From the NCBI GenBank assembly GCA_020698575.1, contig CM036245.1, forward strand, positions 37,811,148-37,875,147: a DNA stretch of 64,000 bases, given 5' to 3'. A program made the position numbers and the translations under genes. Origin of the DNA: Bostrychus sinensis (lineage: Eukaryota; Chordata; Actinopteri; Gobiiformes; Eleotridae). Within the stretch, counting starts at the first letter, position 1. Each line of letters starts with the position of its first letter. The notes beneath the pieces are model-generated. The model searched no databases. It saw nothing but the letters and a program-made list of their open reading frames with translations, and was not told the DNA's origin. Of this stretch, positions 54,637 to 64,000 are shown piece after piece.

Positions 54637-55044
54637 ATCTAGGTCAATTAGACCATGGATGCCATTTGGAGGCCAGTGTTTTGAGCAGCTGAGTAATATG
54701 TGCTCTGTAGTGTGCAGTAGATCCCTACATTCACATTGAGAACTTTCTGCAAAACCCCACCACAGCATTGCAGCCCCAAAGCGTCCTACGCCTGTCCTGA
54801 GGCGGTTCAGTATTATCCACAGCTTTCGGAGCAGGGACATCTGTGGGGTACTGGTGGAGCCTAGATATTTCTGCTGATTTCCACTGGTCCCTCCATTTTG
54901 GTTTGACCTAGGAGGCCTTGGGAGAGTCAACCGGTGACTGACCACACTGACTAGACAGTCTACATTTTTCCCATGGGCTTGAAATGCAGATGTTTGAATA
55001 GGTATGATAACCCTGTGAGTATTTTTATCAGTTTTTTTGTCCAC

Positions 55045-55990
55045 AATTTCTTCATTTTAAATAAGCTTTCACTGCCCATTATGACCCAGACTTTTCTGAC
55101 ATTGCTTCAGAATTAAATAGCTCCTTGTTTAAATATCTTTCATGTTCAACACTTTCGGCAGTTGCCATGGTAACCTCTCTTTGGCGCTCCACTGAAGGCC
55201 GTCGAAGATGAATAGCCCATTTGCCACATGTTGGCTCTCGCGCGCTCGTTCCCAGTACAAATGTTGAGCGCGAGGAGCGGTTAAGACTCTTGCCTTTGTC
55301 CCAGATACACATTCATTTCACTTACGGCCGACTTGTTTACCAACAGCTGCCTAATTAACCTCTTGCCTGCATCCACGGAGATGCCTTGCCAAGGCATGTG
55401 CCGAGCCAGGACGAGTGCCAGGAGTCCAGCAGGTGAGCGCTTTAACCAGAGCACCCACAAAGGCCTGGATCAATCACATGTCAGGAATCCAACGGGCAAG
55501 GTCGTTTACTCAGCAGTCAGTCTGCTTCAGAATCACAAATGTTCTCATAACTGAAGCATAAACATGTACTGATTAGTGGTTCATTTCTGTGGTCAGTTAT
55601 TCTAAATAGGAAAAGCCTATTAATGATTAAAGATATCTAACATGAATGATGACAAAATTGACCATGATGCCATTGAAGATGCTTTGCCTAAATGATCAGG
55701 CAAGTAGTCTAACCTATACTCGCATATATGCAACAGTTTTGCTTTATAATAAAAAAAAAAAATGTTCAAGACCAGGAATGGAATGTGGCATTCCAGACAG
55801 ATTTATTTACTTCATGGTTAATGCAGAAACGGTTAGCTAATGTAAACATGCTAAAAGCAAAAGCAGCTTCCGTACAAGACATGTGGCAAGCGGAAATTTT
55901 CACCAGGTGGCTGTGGCTTGAGACTCTAGGCTACTAAAACTGTTATACAGTTCATAATTGGCATGTGACAGTCTTCAGAAAACATACAAG
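55045..55990. other. Candidate conserved non-coding DNA with RFX X-box
   Basis: 55080-55480 is unique, CpG-bearing sequence (CTCTCGCGCGCTCG). GTTGCCATGGTAAC at 55161-55174 is a full match to the bipartite RFX X-box (GTNRCC-RGYAAC). No open frame is convincing. The rest is AT-rich. Confidence 0.45.
55161..55174. promoter_or_regulatory. RFX X-box motif
   Basis: GTTGCCATGGTAAC has both half-sites intact with a 2-bp spacer. RFX factors bind such sites at ciliary and other genes. It is not near a recognised promoter, so it would act as a distal site, if at all. Confidence 0.5.
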
Positions 55991-56002
55991 GTGTGTCCAG
56001 AA

Positions 56003-56525
56003 CAGGGTTGCCAGATTTCACTGACAGTTTCCAGTCCAAACAGAACTTAAAACCCACACAACACAATAAAAAACGACCCAAATCACAACCCCTTTAAATG
56101 TTAAACCCATTATATGTAAGAAAACACAAAACTTAACAGGAGGAGCAAAAAAAGTAACACACAAATAGTGCAGTCAGACAACTAAAGCCTCCCTGCTCAT
56201 AGAAACAACAAAAAACATAAAAATTACCATCATAAAATGTGAGTAATTAAACACACGAAACACTAATTTTAAAACAAATGAACTGATGATATGAGTTGCA
56301 GGAAACAGCGGTTTATTGAATGTGTATTTCTACTTTGTTTGCCCTACAATGACAACTATTTTGTTGATTTGTTAGATTTTTTTCCAAAAGTATTTTCTAA
56401 AAACTTTGCCAAATGTTTTAAAAAGCAGCCCAAATTTTTACAAACCAGCCCAAGGCTATTTTTTCAGACCAAGGTGTTTAAAAGAAGCCCAACTGGGTAG
56501 AAACCAGCCCAATCTGGCAACAGTG
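56003..56525. mobile_element. hAT-like element with 7/8 target duplication
   Basis: The left end is CAGGGTTGCCAGATTTC and the right end AATCTGGCAACAGTG. GTCCAGAA (55995-56002) and GTCCAAAA (56526-56533) match at 7 of 8. AGCCCAA-type repeats (ACCAGCCCAA and related) are clustered near the right end. It is non-coding. Confidence 0.85.
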
Positions 56526-57690
56526 GTCCAAAAATAAGAATAAGGCTTGTATCCTTAGGTCTCTTTGAAGGGAGAAGATGGGTAGGGTCCCTTAGGGTGA
56601 AAGTTGCATTTAGGATGAAATTTTGGTTGTACTGCACAGTCATTAAGGCATCTGTACCACCGTCTAACTTATTAAGATAATGTCCTACTTTTTCAATGGT
56701 GCTCAGTGGAATTTATAAAAAGAGAGATTTAAGTTAAGAACAAGATAAGATCAGTATTAGAACTATTTGTGAGCATCCCATCTTGAGACGTATGGTTGTT
56801 GTGTTGTTGCCCCTGTATTTCAGGAAAGACCTCTCCATGGAGCTGTGAGCTGGAGTTGGTGCTGGATTGTTTTGAGAAAATCCAGACTGAGAGCTTTGAT
56901 TTTTGAAATTGTATCTCAGTAAGTTGGTAAGTTAGATATCAAAACTTTAATTTCTTGAGTCAGTCCCACCTTGTTCCACTGAATTGCACAACTTGTCCAG
57001 TTTTTTGTACTTTTTGATATGGTTACCCTTGTTGCATTCCAGAGTCAAGGTATTCTATTTTTATCTGACACCCTTTTCAAGAAATTTTAACTATTGGTAA
57101 AACACACTTGGTCATTTTTTCATCTCTGCAAATTTAAGTCTTTTTAAGGCCTGAAATTCAGATTTTTCAATTTAAGATTTTTTTAGACTTTTTATAACCC
57201 TACAGAAAGCATGTGTGGGGAAAGCATGATCATTTCTAAATAAACTTATGGGCTATTGGGATTCCATAGGAGCATTGCTGAACAGCTAACCGGCTCCGGA
57301 GCAGGTTAAGTTTTCCATTGGTACTAGATACACCGCTCATTAACCTACCAGTAACATGCTGCCAGTGTAAATGAGGAATGAGAAACTGCTACAGAGAGAG
57401 AGCATAGGGAGAAAAATCTCCACAACCCACTTCATAATACCACTGAAAACTACTTGATCACTGGTTATGTTTGCTAACACAAAGAGAAACAAAGAAACAT
57501 CCAACTTTAAAACATAAATAGTGATGAATTGTTCAAGTTTGAGGATGAGGTGGTGTTGGCGATGGATTAGATCCAATTCGAAACTTACAATTTCAGTGTC
57601 TCTTAAATCTGCTCCAGTAAAGTTCATAAAGTTGGAATCCTTTTTTTTTTTTTTTTTTTTTTTTATACACATTCCTCTTTTCATTCCTAA
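56526..57690. other. AT-rich unassigned DNA
   Basis: Contains a poly(T) run (57643-57664). No features that I can support. Confidence 0.4.
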
Positions 57691-58445
57691 TTGACCAGCT
57701 GCACTGACCACAAATTGAGTCCCGGTTACCCATTAATCCAATTCATTCTTATTTCATATTTCATTCCAACTTTATGGGCAACAGCGTATTTCAAAATTAT
57801 TCCAATATTGTACACGTTTTACTGCCAGGCCCCAAGCTACAGCAGCACCTACAGGCCTGGCATATACACAACATTCTCATTGGTTTTACTCAGTCTGTGT
57901 AAATCAGCAACCGCTTCATTTTATTCCAATTATAACACCAAGTTGCTGCATGTCTGACAATCTTTTTTTTCTCCCACGACGCGACGCACCAACATCCTCT
58001 CCGCATGTCACTGTCAATCTCCCACGGCAGCCTGGGAAAGTGCCTGTGACTGGATGACAATAGTGCCGAATCAGCCGAGACAATGGAGAGGATCGCGCTC
58101 TTGAAAAAGGCCAATCTCTGCTCCGGCGCCGGAGCACGGAGAGAGGCCTTTTCATTATGTGCTAAACAAGTGCAACAGCTGTAGAATTAACGCTAACTGG
58201 AGAAGATAGCTTGCACTTAGACCATCTGGCATATTAAAATGAGGAGCGAATTGGCCGGCGGTACGCTGTTACTGTTTGCCTTGTCAGTGCGGTGCTTTGG
58301 CTGCAGCGCTCTAATGGAGATGGATAGATGGAGGTATCCAGAGCTGAGTAATGGAGGCTATCACTGTAACACACTGTCCTCTACCCCGCGACCTACATTC
58401 ACAACAATCTCTGCAAAAATATTTAACTACTTATTAGGAAATATA
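57691..58445. other. Candidate conserved non-coding DNA
   Basis: Long unique stretch rich in preserved CpGs (CCCACGACGCGACGCACC, GGCCGGCGGTACGC), including the perfect 16-bp palindrome GCTCCGGCGCCGGAGC (58120-58135). Short frames on both strands lack gene structure. Confidence 0.4.
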
Positions 58446-58843
58446 CACTGCCTTGCCAAAAAAAAAAAAAAAAAAAAAAAAAAAGTTAAGAATTGGTAAG
58501 AGCCTCCCTGCAGTTGGTCAGGTCTGGGTTCAGCAATGTTATGTGCGAGTGATAGACTCTGTGGTGACCAGTCCGTGTGTGAAAATGATGTCTCATGCTC
58601 CCTGAACCACTCTTTCACATTTTGAGCTCAATGAATCCTGGCATTGTCATCTTGGAATAAGCCCAGTGCCATCAGGGAAGAAAAAATCCATTGATGGAGT
58701 AACCTGGTCATTCAGTATATGCAGGTAGTCAGCTGACCTCATTCTTTGGGCTCATAACATTGCTAAACCCAGACCTGACCAACTGCAGGAAGCCTCTTAC
58801 CTATTTACTTAGTTAAATCCACTTTTTTTTTGGCCAGGCAGTG
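58446..58843 (-). mobile_element. Tc1-like transposon relic, same family as 5380-5832
   Basis: The ends CACTGCCTTGCCAAAAAA and GGCCAGGCAGTG are bounded by TA (58444-58445 and 58844-58845). The minus strand retains DDNARIH, then VKEWFREHETSFSHTDWSPQ of the transposase, ending early. The inner 60 bases of each end (AAGAGCCTCCCTGCAGTTGG and AAGAGGCTTCCTGCAGTTGG in reverse) are inverted copies of one another. Confidence 0.85.
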
Positions 58844-59132
58844 TACATGCAACCTTCTGAACTCTCAATGAAGTCACCCTAAGATGAGTTGTTTGCATCA
58901 AGAACTCAAAACATATGAAAAGCAAAGATTGATAACTGCCAACAGTCATGCAGTGTACAAATTCACATCTGTCTTTCCTCTCCCCAACCACCTCATCTAT
59001 TATCAGCAGTATTTTGTTGTTGTTTTTTTCATTCTTCATTCCTCTCTGCTCTAAAGGTGTGTAGACTCAAGTGCATCGAGTGTACATGTTCAGATGATTT
59101 AAACTGAAGTGTAAAATTGTGTGAGCAGTGAG

Positions 59133-59756
59133 TAGTGATGGCTTGTTCATGAACGAGCCACCTCTGAGAGCCAATTCTTTGGAGTGAATCAGAAGAGATG
59201 ACTCCTGTAGATGAAAGCGATTCTTCAGCTGCTCCTGCTCAGCTCTGCTCAAAATCTGCCCAAGCACAGCAGAATTTTATTTTGATGGGCACAGTATGCA
59301 GCCAATCACATGGGAGGACAGACTAGCATCATATCATTATGTGACAGAAGTCAGGTGGGCTCTGAAGACAGACTAAGTGTAGTGGGACAGGCCAGATCCA
59401 CAGAGCAACAGAGAGAGACAGGAAATGGGTTAGAACGATTCAATTGCAAGCTGGTTGGGAAAAAGTGAACAAATGAGAAAAATCCAAAAAGAAGAAGCAT
59501 CTTCTGCATTTAGATTATATCAAAGACAGAAGAATGAGCACAGAATTAACTTTAACTGCATTTTATTCTTGCAAAATGCATCAAAATAAGGCCTTTTACA
59601 AAAAAGAATGATTAAAAATAGTTAACCAACACACAAACCATCCTGCTAAATTAGGCAACTTAGACCTACATAAAACGCTCCTACTGATACTAAAGGAAGA
59701 GCTGTTTGGGATTCCTCTTCTAAGAGACCCAAGCCAAAAGAGCTGGACTTTTCATC
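59133..59756 (+). mobile_element. DNA-type repeat copy 2 (TAGTGATGG end)
   Basis: The left end TAGTGATGGCTTGTTCATGA with ACGAGCC is typical of a fish hAT-like group. The right edge reads AAAAGAGCTGGACTTTTCAT. I find no clear TSD. It is the uninterrupted relative of 48186-49114 and serves as its paralogous empty site. Confidence 0.65.
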
Positions 59757-59952
59757 TTTTTTGCATATATGCCTTATAATTTTCTAATCATTACATTCGC
59801 AAAACTATTATATTTGGTAGAACATAATGTTTAGTAAAATTCCTTGTCATGAAAATGTAGCAGAACATTATTGGCAATCTCTTAACTGTTATGTTCCTTG
59901 GGTTTCTAATGGGTTTCTACAACGTCATTCAGTACACCTCATTTGTAATAAC

Positions 59953-60009
<57 letters not shown>
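59953..60009 (+). repeat. (AAT)n microsatellite
   Basis: About nineteen AAT units. The poly-Asn frame across it is an artefact. Confidence 0.98.
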
Positions 60010-60044
60010 TCAACAATTTTTGCATTCCTTTAAAGGTGCTGTGA

Positions 60045-60335
60045 TGCAAAACTGACCTTTCCTCTCTTTCTACCATGGTATTATGTTGTTCCTTCATCAG
60101 AAACATACCTGGAGGTGTGTTTTGCTTCTTTCAAGCCTGTTTGAGTAAACCTGTATCCTCTGGCACTGTCTTGGCTGAGGCCTCAGAATGCTCTGTTCCA
60201 TGAACCTCCACCTCTCCCACAAACCCCCGCCCACTCCAGGAAGCACTGACCAATCAACAAGCCCTCTACATCCAGCCTGCTCTCATTCATTTATCTAAAA
60301 ATATAGTGTACAGCTCTGTTTCCACTGATTCCTCA
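60045..60335 (-). repeat. Interspersed repeat, copy 2 of 3
   Basis: Reverse-complement match to 12290-12515 and 62472-62725: AACATACCTGGAGGTGTGTT, TGACCAATCAACAAGCCCTC, TACATCCAGCCTG and GTGTACAGCTCTGTTTCCA. It holds the most complete middle part of the three. Confidence 0.7.
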
Positions 60336-60667
60336 CAGTCATTTTTACTTTTGTAGTTAAATGGTGTCATACCTAATTTAAATGATTTTATAAGGTTGGC
60401 TGTTTGTATGACTCTGTTGTGTTTTTTTATTTTTAAATTTTTTTATTTTATTTTTTTTGTAACTGTTACCAGTGTGCCTCTGGGCAAGGTCTCCCTCAAA
60501 AAAGAGATTTTATCTCAAAGAACTCCCTGGTAAAATAATGGTTAAATAAAATAAAATAAATCATTAAGTTTATGGAAGTGAAGTTCCTTTTTTTCGTTAA
60601 ATTATGTTCAAAGCACAGCAGGACTCTCTTCTGCCCTGTGCTGGTCTCCTCACCTGTTTCTTTATGG

Positions 60668-61010
60668 CAGTGATTCCCAACCTGGGGGTCAGGACCCCCA
60701 CTGAGGGTCCCCAAAGCTCACAGTTGGTTCCGAGGGCCTCTTGAAGAAGAGGGCCAAGCTAGAGTTGAATGATAATGCAATGACTGGCTAATGCATAGCA
60801 ATGGTCACAGAAAATGTGTTTATAAATTGTTGAAAACAGATTAAAAATACTCCTGGGATGTTATTGTTATGCAGTGAAATTTACCCAATAAATTACTCAG
60901 TTTTTCTTAATTATTAGGGGAGCTGTGGGGGCCGTCAACATATCAGCTGTGCTTATGTGAAATATTAACTTACTTAAAGGTTGTAAAAAGTGCTCCTGTT
61001 CTAGAGGTGA
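60668..61010 (+). mobile_element. hAT-like element, left end
   Basis: CAGTGATTCCCAACCTGGGG, then GTCAGGACCCCCACTGAGG, is the standard left terminus of a common vertebrate hAT group. The right end is not identifiable, so the extent is approximate. Confidence 0.55.
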
Positions 61011-62471
61011 CCAAGATTGGTTTAAAAATATAAATAAAACCATAATATTCCCCCTTTCAAGTTCAGGTAATGCTTTGTAAACTATTGTTATTAATCATTA
61101 ACTAATACTAATTTACTGTGTAATTCTTATTCAGCCTTATCTTACTTTTTTAATGAGTTGAAAATATGTACTTCTGTGTTTGAGCACGGTCATCTAACCA
61201 GACACAAAGGAGCAGAAGAGTGTGAATGGCCCATGGAGGAGAATAATGGTGCTGGGTTTAGAGCCGGAGCTCCAGCTGGTCCAGTCCTCCACAGGGACCA
61301 CCTCCTCAGTCCTAATGCAATCACAGTCTTCTATGAAAGCACACACAGACAGCACAGTTCAGCACAGGTTAGAACTACTCAGTCACATCTGGGTCTCCAC
61401 TGCAGTTCACCTGATTAACTCTATCACACCTGGTCCCAAATCAAATCTATGTAGGTTTTCCAGAAACAAATATTTTAAATAATCAGGTAAAATAATTCAA
61501 AAGCAAGCAGAATAATTCATAAAAAAATAAATGAAATTAAATTTGTTTAATTACAAACACAAGCCTATAAGTTAGTCTTTGTATTTTTGTATGTTTACTG
61601 TGGTGAACAGTAACTAGATACTTTTACTCAAGTCATTTACTTGAGAAAGAGGAGAAGAAGAAGAAGAAGAAGAAGAAGAAGAAGAAGAAGAAGCTTGTGG
61701 TGGCTTCTTCCCACTGTCCAAAGACATGCACACAAAGATGAACTTGTGTCTCCAAAGCAAAGTCATATTGTCGTAGCAATATCCAACAGCTTACTGCAAG
61801 GATTCTTTTTTTTTTTTTGCTACTTGATTTTGGACCAGTTTGTTCCTTAACCTGCAGCTTTCACACTGAAATAAAGCAATGCGAAATGCCAGAAATTTTC
61901 ACATTATTCCATTCCATTTAATCAACTGTTGTCTGTAGATTTCTACCTGTAATAATAAAAGGGATATATTATGCTTTGTTTATCTTTTTAAATCAATCTT
62001 GGTCTCCTCTAGAACAGCAGCTCGTTTTACAACCTTTAAAAAACACTATGTGCATAAAAGAAAATGTTTTTACTCCACAGGTGCCATAAAGAAACAAGTG
62101 AGGAAACCAGCAGGGGGCAGCAGAGTGCAGCTCTGTAACAGTATTTCAAACACAAACATAGAAAAAGCGCATTTTACTTCCTTGAACATGTTGTATAATG
62201 TTTACCTTGCACACCAAGCTGTTCTGTTCACAAACTTACAAAAATATATCTTGTTCTCGCTGATTCGTTTGTGTCCAGACCTGTGGTGATCGGGCCAAAG
62301 GTGTGGCAGGACTGCAGCAACAACAACAGTTTTAGCGATACTTGTTATAAATTTGGTGATGCAGAAAAAATGTATGTCGGCTATACATTTACAAAAACAG
62401 CAAAATCTACTAACAATGTATTTATTATGTTATTTTACTATCATCACAGTTTGTTGAAAATGTCTGTGAAA
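61011..62471. other. Mixed unassigned DNA
   Basis: Holds a (GAA)n microsatellite at 61652-61693 followed by CTTCTTCCCACTGTCCAAAG with GACATGCA, a SINE-core scrap (61700-61732). A full CTCF core match CCAGCAGGGGGCAG lies at 62107-62120. No genes. Confidence 0.45.
61652..61693 (+). repeat. (GAA)n microsatellite
   Basis: About fourteen GAA units. The poly-Arg frame across it is an artefact. Confidence 0.97.
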
Positions 62472-62725
62472 AATCATTGGAAACAGAGCTGTACACTGTT
62501 TTTGGATAAATGAATGAAAGTAGCCTGGATGTAGAGGGCTTGCTGATTGGTCAGAGCTTCCTGGAGTGGGCGGAGGTTTATGCGGAGGCTTCAGAATGGC
62601 CTTGCCAGAGAATACAGGATTACTCAAACTGCTATGAATGAAACAAAACACAACTCCAGGTATGTTTCCGACAAGAGAACAACATTATAACATGGGAGAA
62701 AAAGAGGAAAAGTCAATTTTGCTGA
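62472..62725 (+). repeat. Interspersed repeat, copy 3 of 3
   Basis: GGAAACAGAGCTGTACAC through AACATTATAACATGGGAGAA matches 12290-12515 block by block, with an extra GGGCGGAGGTTTATGCGGAG segment that copy 2 also has. Confidence 0.7.
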
Positions 62726-63880
62726 ATATAGCCCCTTTCAGTTCAATTGCTGTTTTCTCAAAATGAGTTTTTCTCACACTCTGACTCAGATTTCTCCGCT
62801 TCATTAGCTCCTACAAGCACCACATTTTCTTATACATAAAAATATTTGGGATTTGTTGATGTCAAGAAAATGTACCAAGAATATTATGAATGCACTAGTT
62901 TCAGGTCTAACTATTGTAGAGAACACTGCACACATTGCATGTTTTCCTAATGTTGTACAACCCTTTTATCTGATTTAAATGCATATCAGTCAGAGTTTAA
63001 TGAAGATACAGCTTAATAAAAATCTGCAGCTGAATCGAAGAGTGCATCAAAAATAAAACCATAAGCATGACAGTTTAATGTGCCTAATCTGTCTCCACTG
63101 ACCCCGAACTTTCACTGTGACGACAGCTAATGTTCAGTTATTTATCAGAGTAAACTCGGGCAGAGGACAACGATGAGAGCAAACAAACAAACACAATGAC
63201 CTCCTGACTTTATCATTTCATAATTATCCAAAGCACACAGCGTCTCCCCAGAACCACTCTGGTCCTCGTGCCAAAACGCCCATCTGCGCCTCTAAATTAT
63301 ACATGAGCCATTAAACTTTTATCAACATTAAATGTCTCCCATTTTTTAATGATGAGACGTCCGGGTGTCTCCTCGTGATGAATGGGATTTTGAATTTGTG
63401 TGCAGGACTTCTGTGTGAGGCTGTGGCTCTATAGTGGAGCCTCTGTGTGATGAGAACATAAATACTGCCACCTGCTGATACATCACAGTCAGGCCATGAG
63501 AGCGGCTGCAAAATCTCTCTATCTCATCTTAGTTCTATTATTTGTGTCCTTGTTTCCTTTGCTTAAGTCCTCTCTGTATGTTTACATTTTTTGAACAGAG
63601 GAGACAGGAGAAATATAAGGACATTTTAGAAGAATTTAGACTTCAAACTGCATTAAATAAATTGCTATAGATGCATGTGAATGTGTCACTTCATAACTTG
63701 TCACTAAGTCTACAAAAATGTATGCTGAAAATACATATGGGCTGAGAATACTGTGAAACATGCAATGGCAATATTACAGGAATTAAACACTCCCTTTGGC
63801 CTAGTAAAGTTTTAACTGAAATTCAATATAAAAAATATAGAGAGGGGAAAAAAGTCTATTTATGACACACAAAAAAGGGC
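62726..63880. other. Repeat-poor DNA; candidate conserved tract 63060-63500
   Basis: 63060-63500 is unique with some CpGs (GCATGACAG, CTCGTGCCAAAACGCCC, GATGAGACGTCCGGGTG). A near-CTCF core lies at 63465-63478 on the minus strand. No gene structure. Confidence 0.35.
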
Positions 63881-64000
63881 TAAAACAAGGTACACATAAA
63901 TCAAGGCTAAACCAGGTCTTAATCAGGGACTAAACCTAGAACTAAATGTAGGAGAGAACCAGATGTAAAGCAGCCCCAATGTAGGTCTATACATTCAGGT
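63880..64000 (+). repeat. Degenerate 11-bp minisatellite, last locus (runs off window)
   Basis: GGCTAAACCAGGTCTTAATC and related units begin about 63880 and continue to the window edge. Any hAT-like ends are outside the visible sequence. Confidence 0.7.

Larger units (their letters stand above)
53950..54900 (-). pseudogene. LINE reverse-transcriptase C-terminal fragment split by a hAT-like element
   Basis: On the minus strand, ILNRLRTGVGRFGAAMLWWG, then CECRDLLHTTEHILLSC and NGIHGLIDLD are conserved boxes at the C-terminus of many LINE polymerases, including the CxC...H...C zinc-like motif. The frame is interrupted at 54636 and resumes at 54114, after the duplicated target, as EQTLDWLALKELV, then stops. 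Upstream parts of the polymerase are absent. Confidence 0.8.

Noticed and set aside
59953..60009. Poly-Asn protein
   Set aside because: (AAT)n microsatellite.
1..64000. Bacterial or phage operon, or a defence or biosynthetic system
   Set aside because: No ribosome-binding sites, compact genes or prokaryotic families. The repeats and spliced-type signals are vertebrate.

Overview
The window looks like AT-rich, repeat-dense vertebrate nuclear DNA, most likely from a ray-finned (teleost) fish. The evidence is the repeat fauna: many short non-autonomous hAT elements with 8-bp target-site duplications (TSDs), fish-type Tc1/mariner relics, piggyBac-like TTAA elements, tRNA-headed SINEs, LINE reverse-transcriptase scraps and a retroviral-type solo LTR, with abundant (AT)n, (AAT)n, (CA)n and poly(A/T) tracts. 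I recognise no host protein-coding gene, rRNA or tRNA gene. Almost all open frames are under 130 codons, and the longer ones lie in repeats or lack coding signals. I did not determine the species.

Layout. 1-3.5 kb: a piggyBac-like family (two copies), SINE pieces, and the first minisatellite-bearing hAT-like element. 3.5-7.7 kb: repeat-poor DNA, a Harbinger-like MITE (4874-5191), a Tc1 relic (5380-5832) and a promoter-like motif cluster (7.6 kb). 8-16 kb: two more minisatellite loci, a fold-back unit with an internal hAT relic, and two tRNA-SINEs. 16.9-21.8 kb: an almost continuous block of elements (a 1.28-kb hAT with a perfect TSD, a SINE split by a MITE with a 9-bp TSD, two more hATs). 22-32 kb: mixed, with hAT copies, a truncated Tc1 element, a 0.96-kb piggyBac-like element and several repeat-poor candidate regulatory tracts. 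32.4-38 kb: a hAT with a piggyBac-like MITE nested inside, a Tc1-like deletion derivative and another hAT. 38-55 kb: two LINE fragments with plus-strand L2-like tails, several hATs with perfect or near-perfect TSDs, and a solo LTR. 55-64 kb: a repeat-poor tract with an RFX X-box, more hAT and Tc1 relics, and the eighth minisatellite locus at the window edge.

Between the repeats are tracts with retained CpGs and homeodomain-like AT motifs (near 3.8-4.3, 10.6, 13.1, 27.7, 30.7-31.4, 37.9, 41.7, 44.2, 47.8, 52.5, 55.2, 57.9-58.4 and 63.2 kb). They are the best candidates for conserved non-coding regulatory DNA, which fits a gene desert or a very large intron. That reading is inference and needs alignment.

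The most distinctive signal is a family of hAT-like ends enclosing a degenerate 11-bp minisatellite (unit close to CTAAACCAGGW). It occurs at eight loci, all in the same orientation. I found no evidence for a new multi-gene system. The window's main value is a readable record of nested transposition plus a few testable regulatory motifs.
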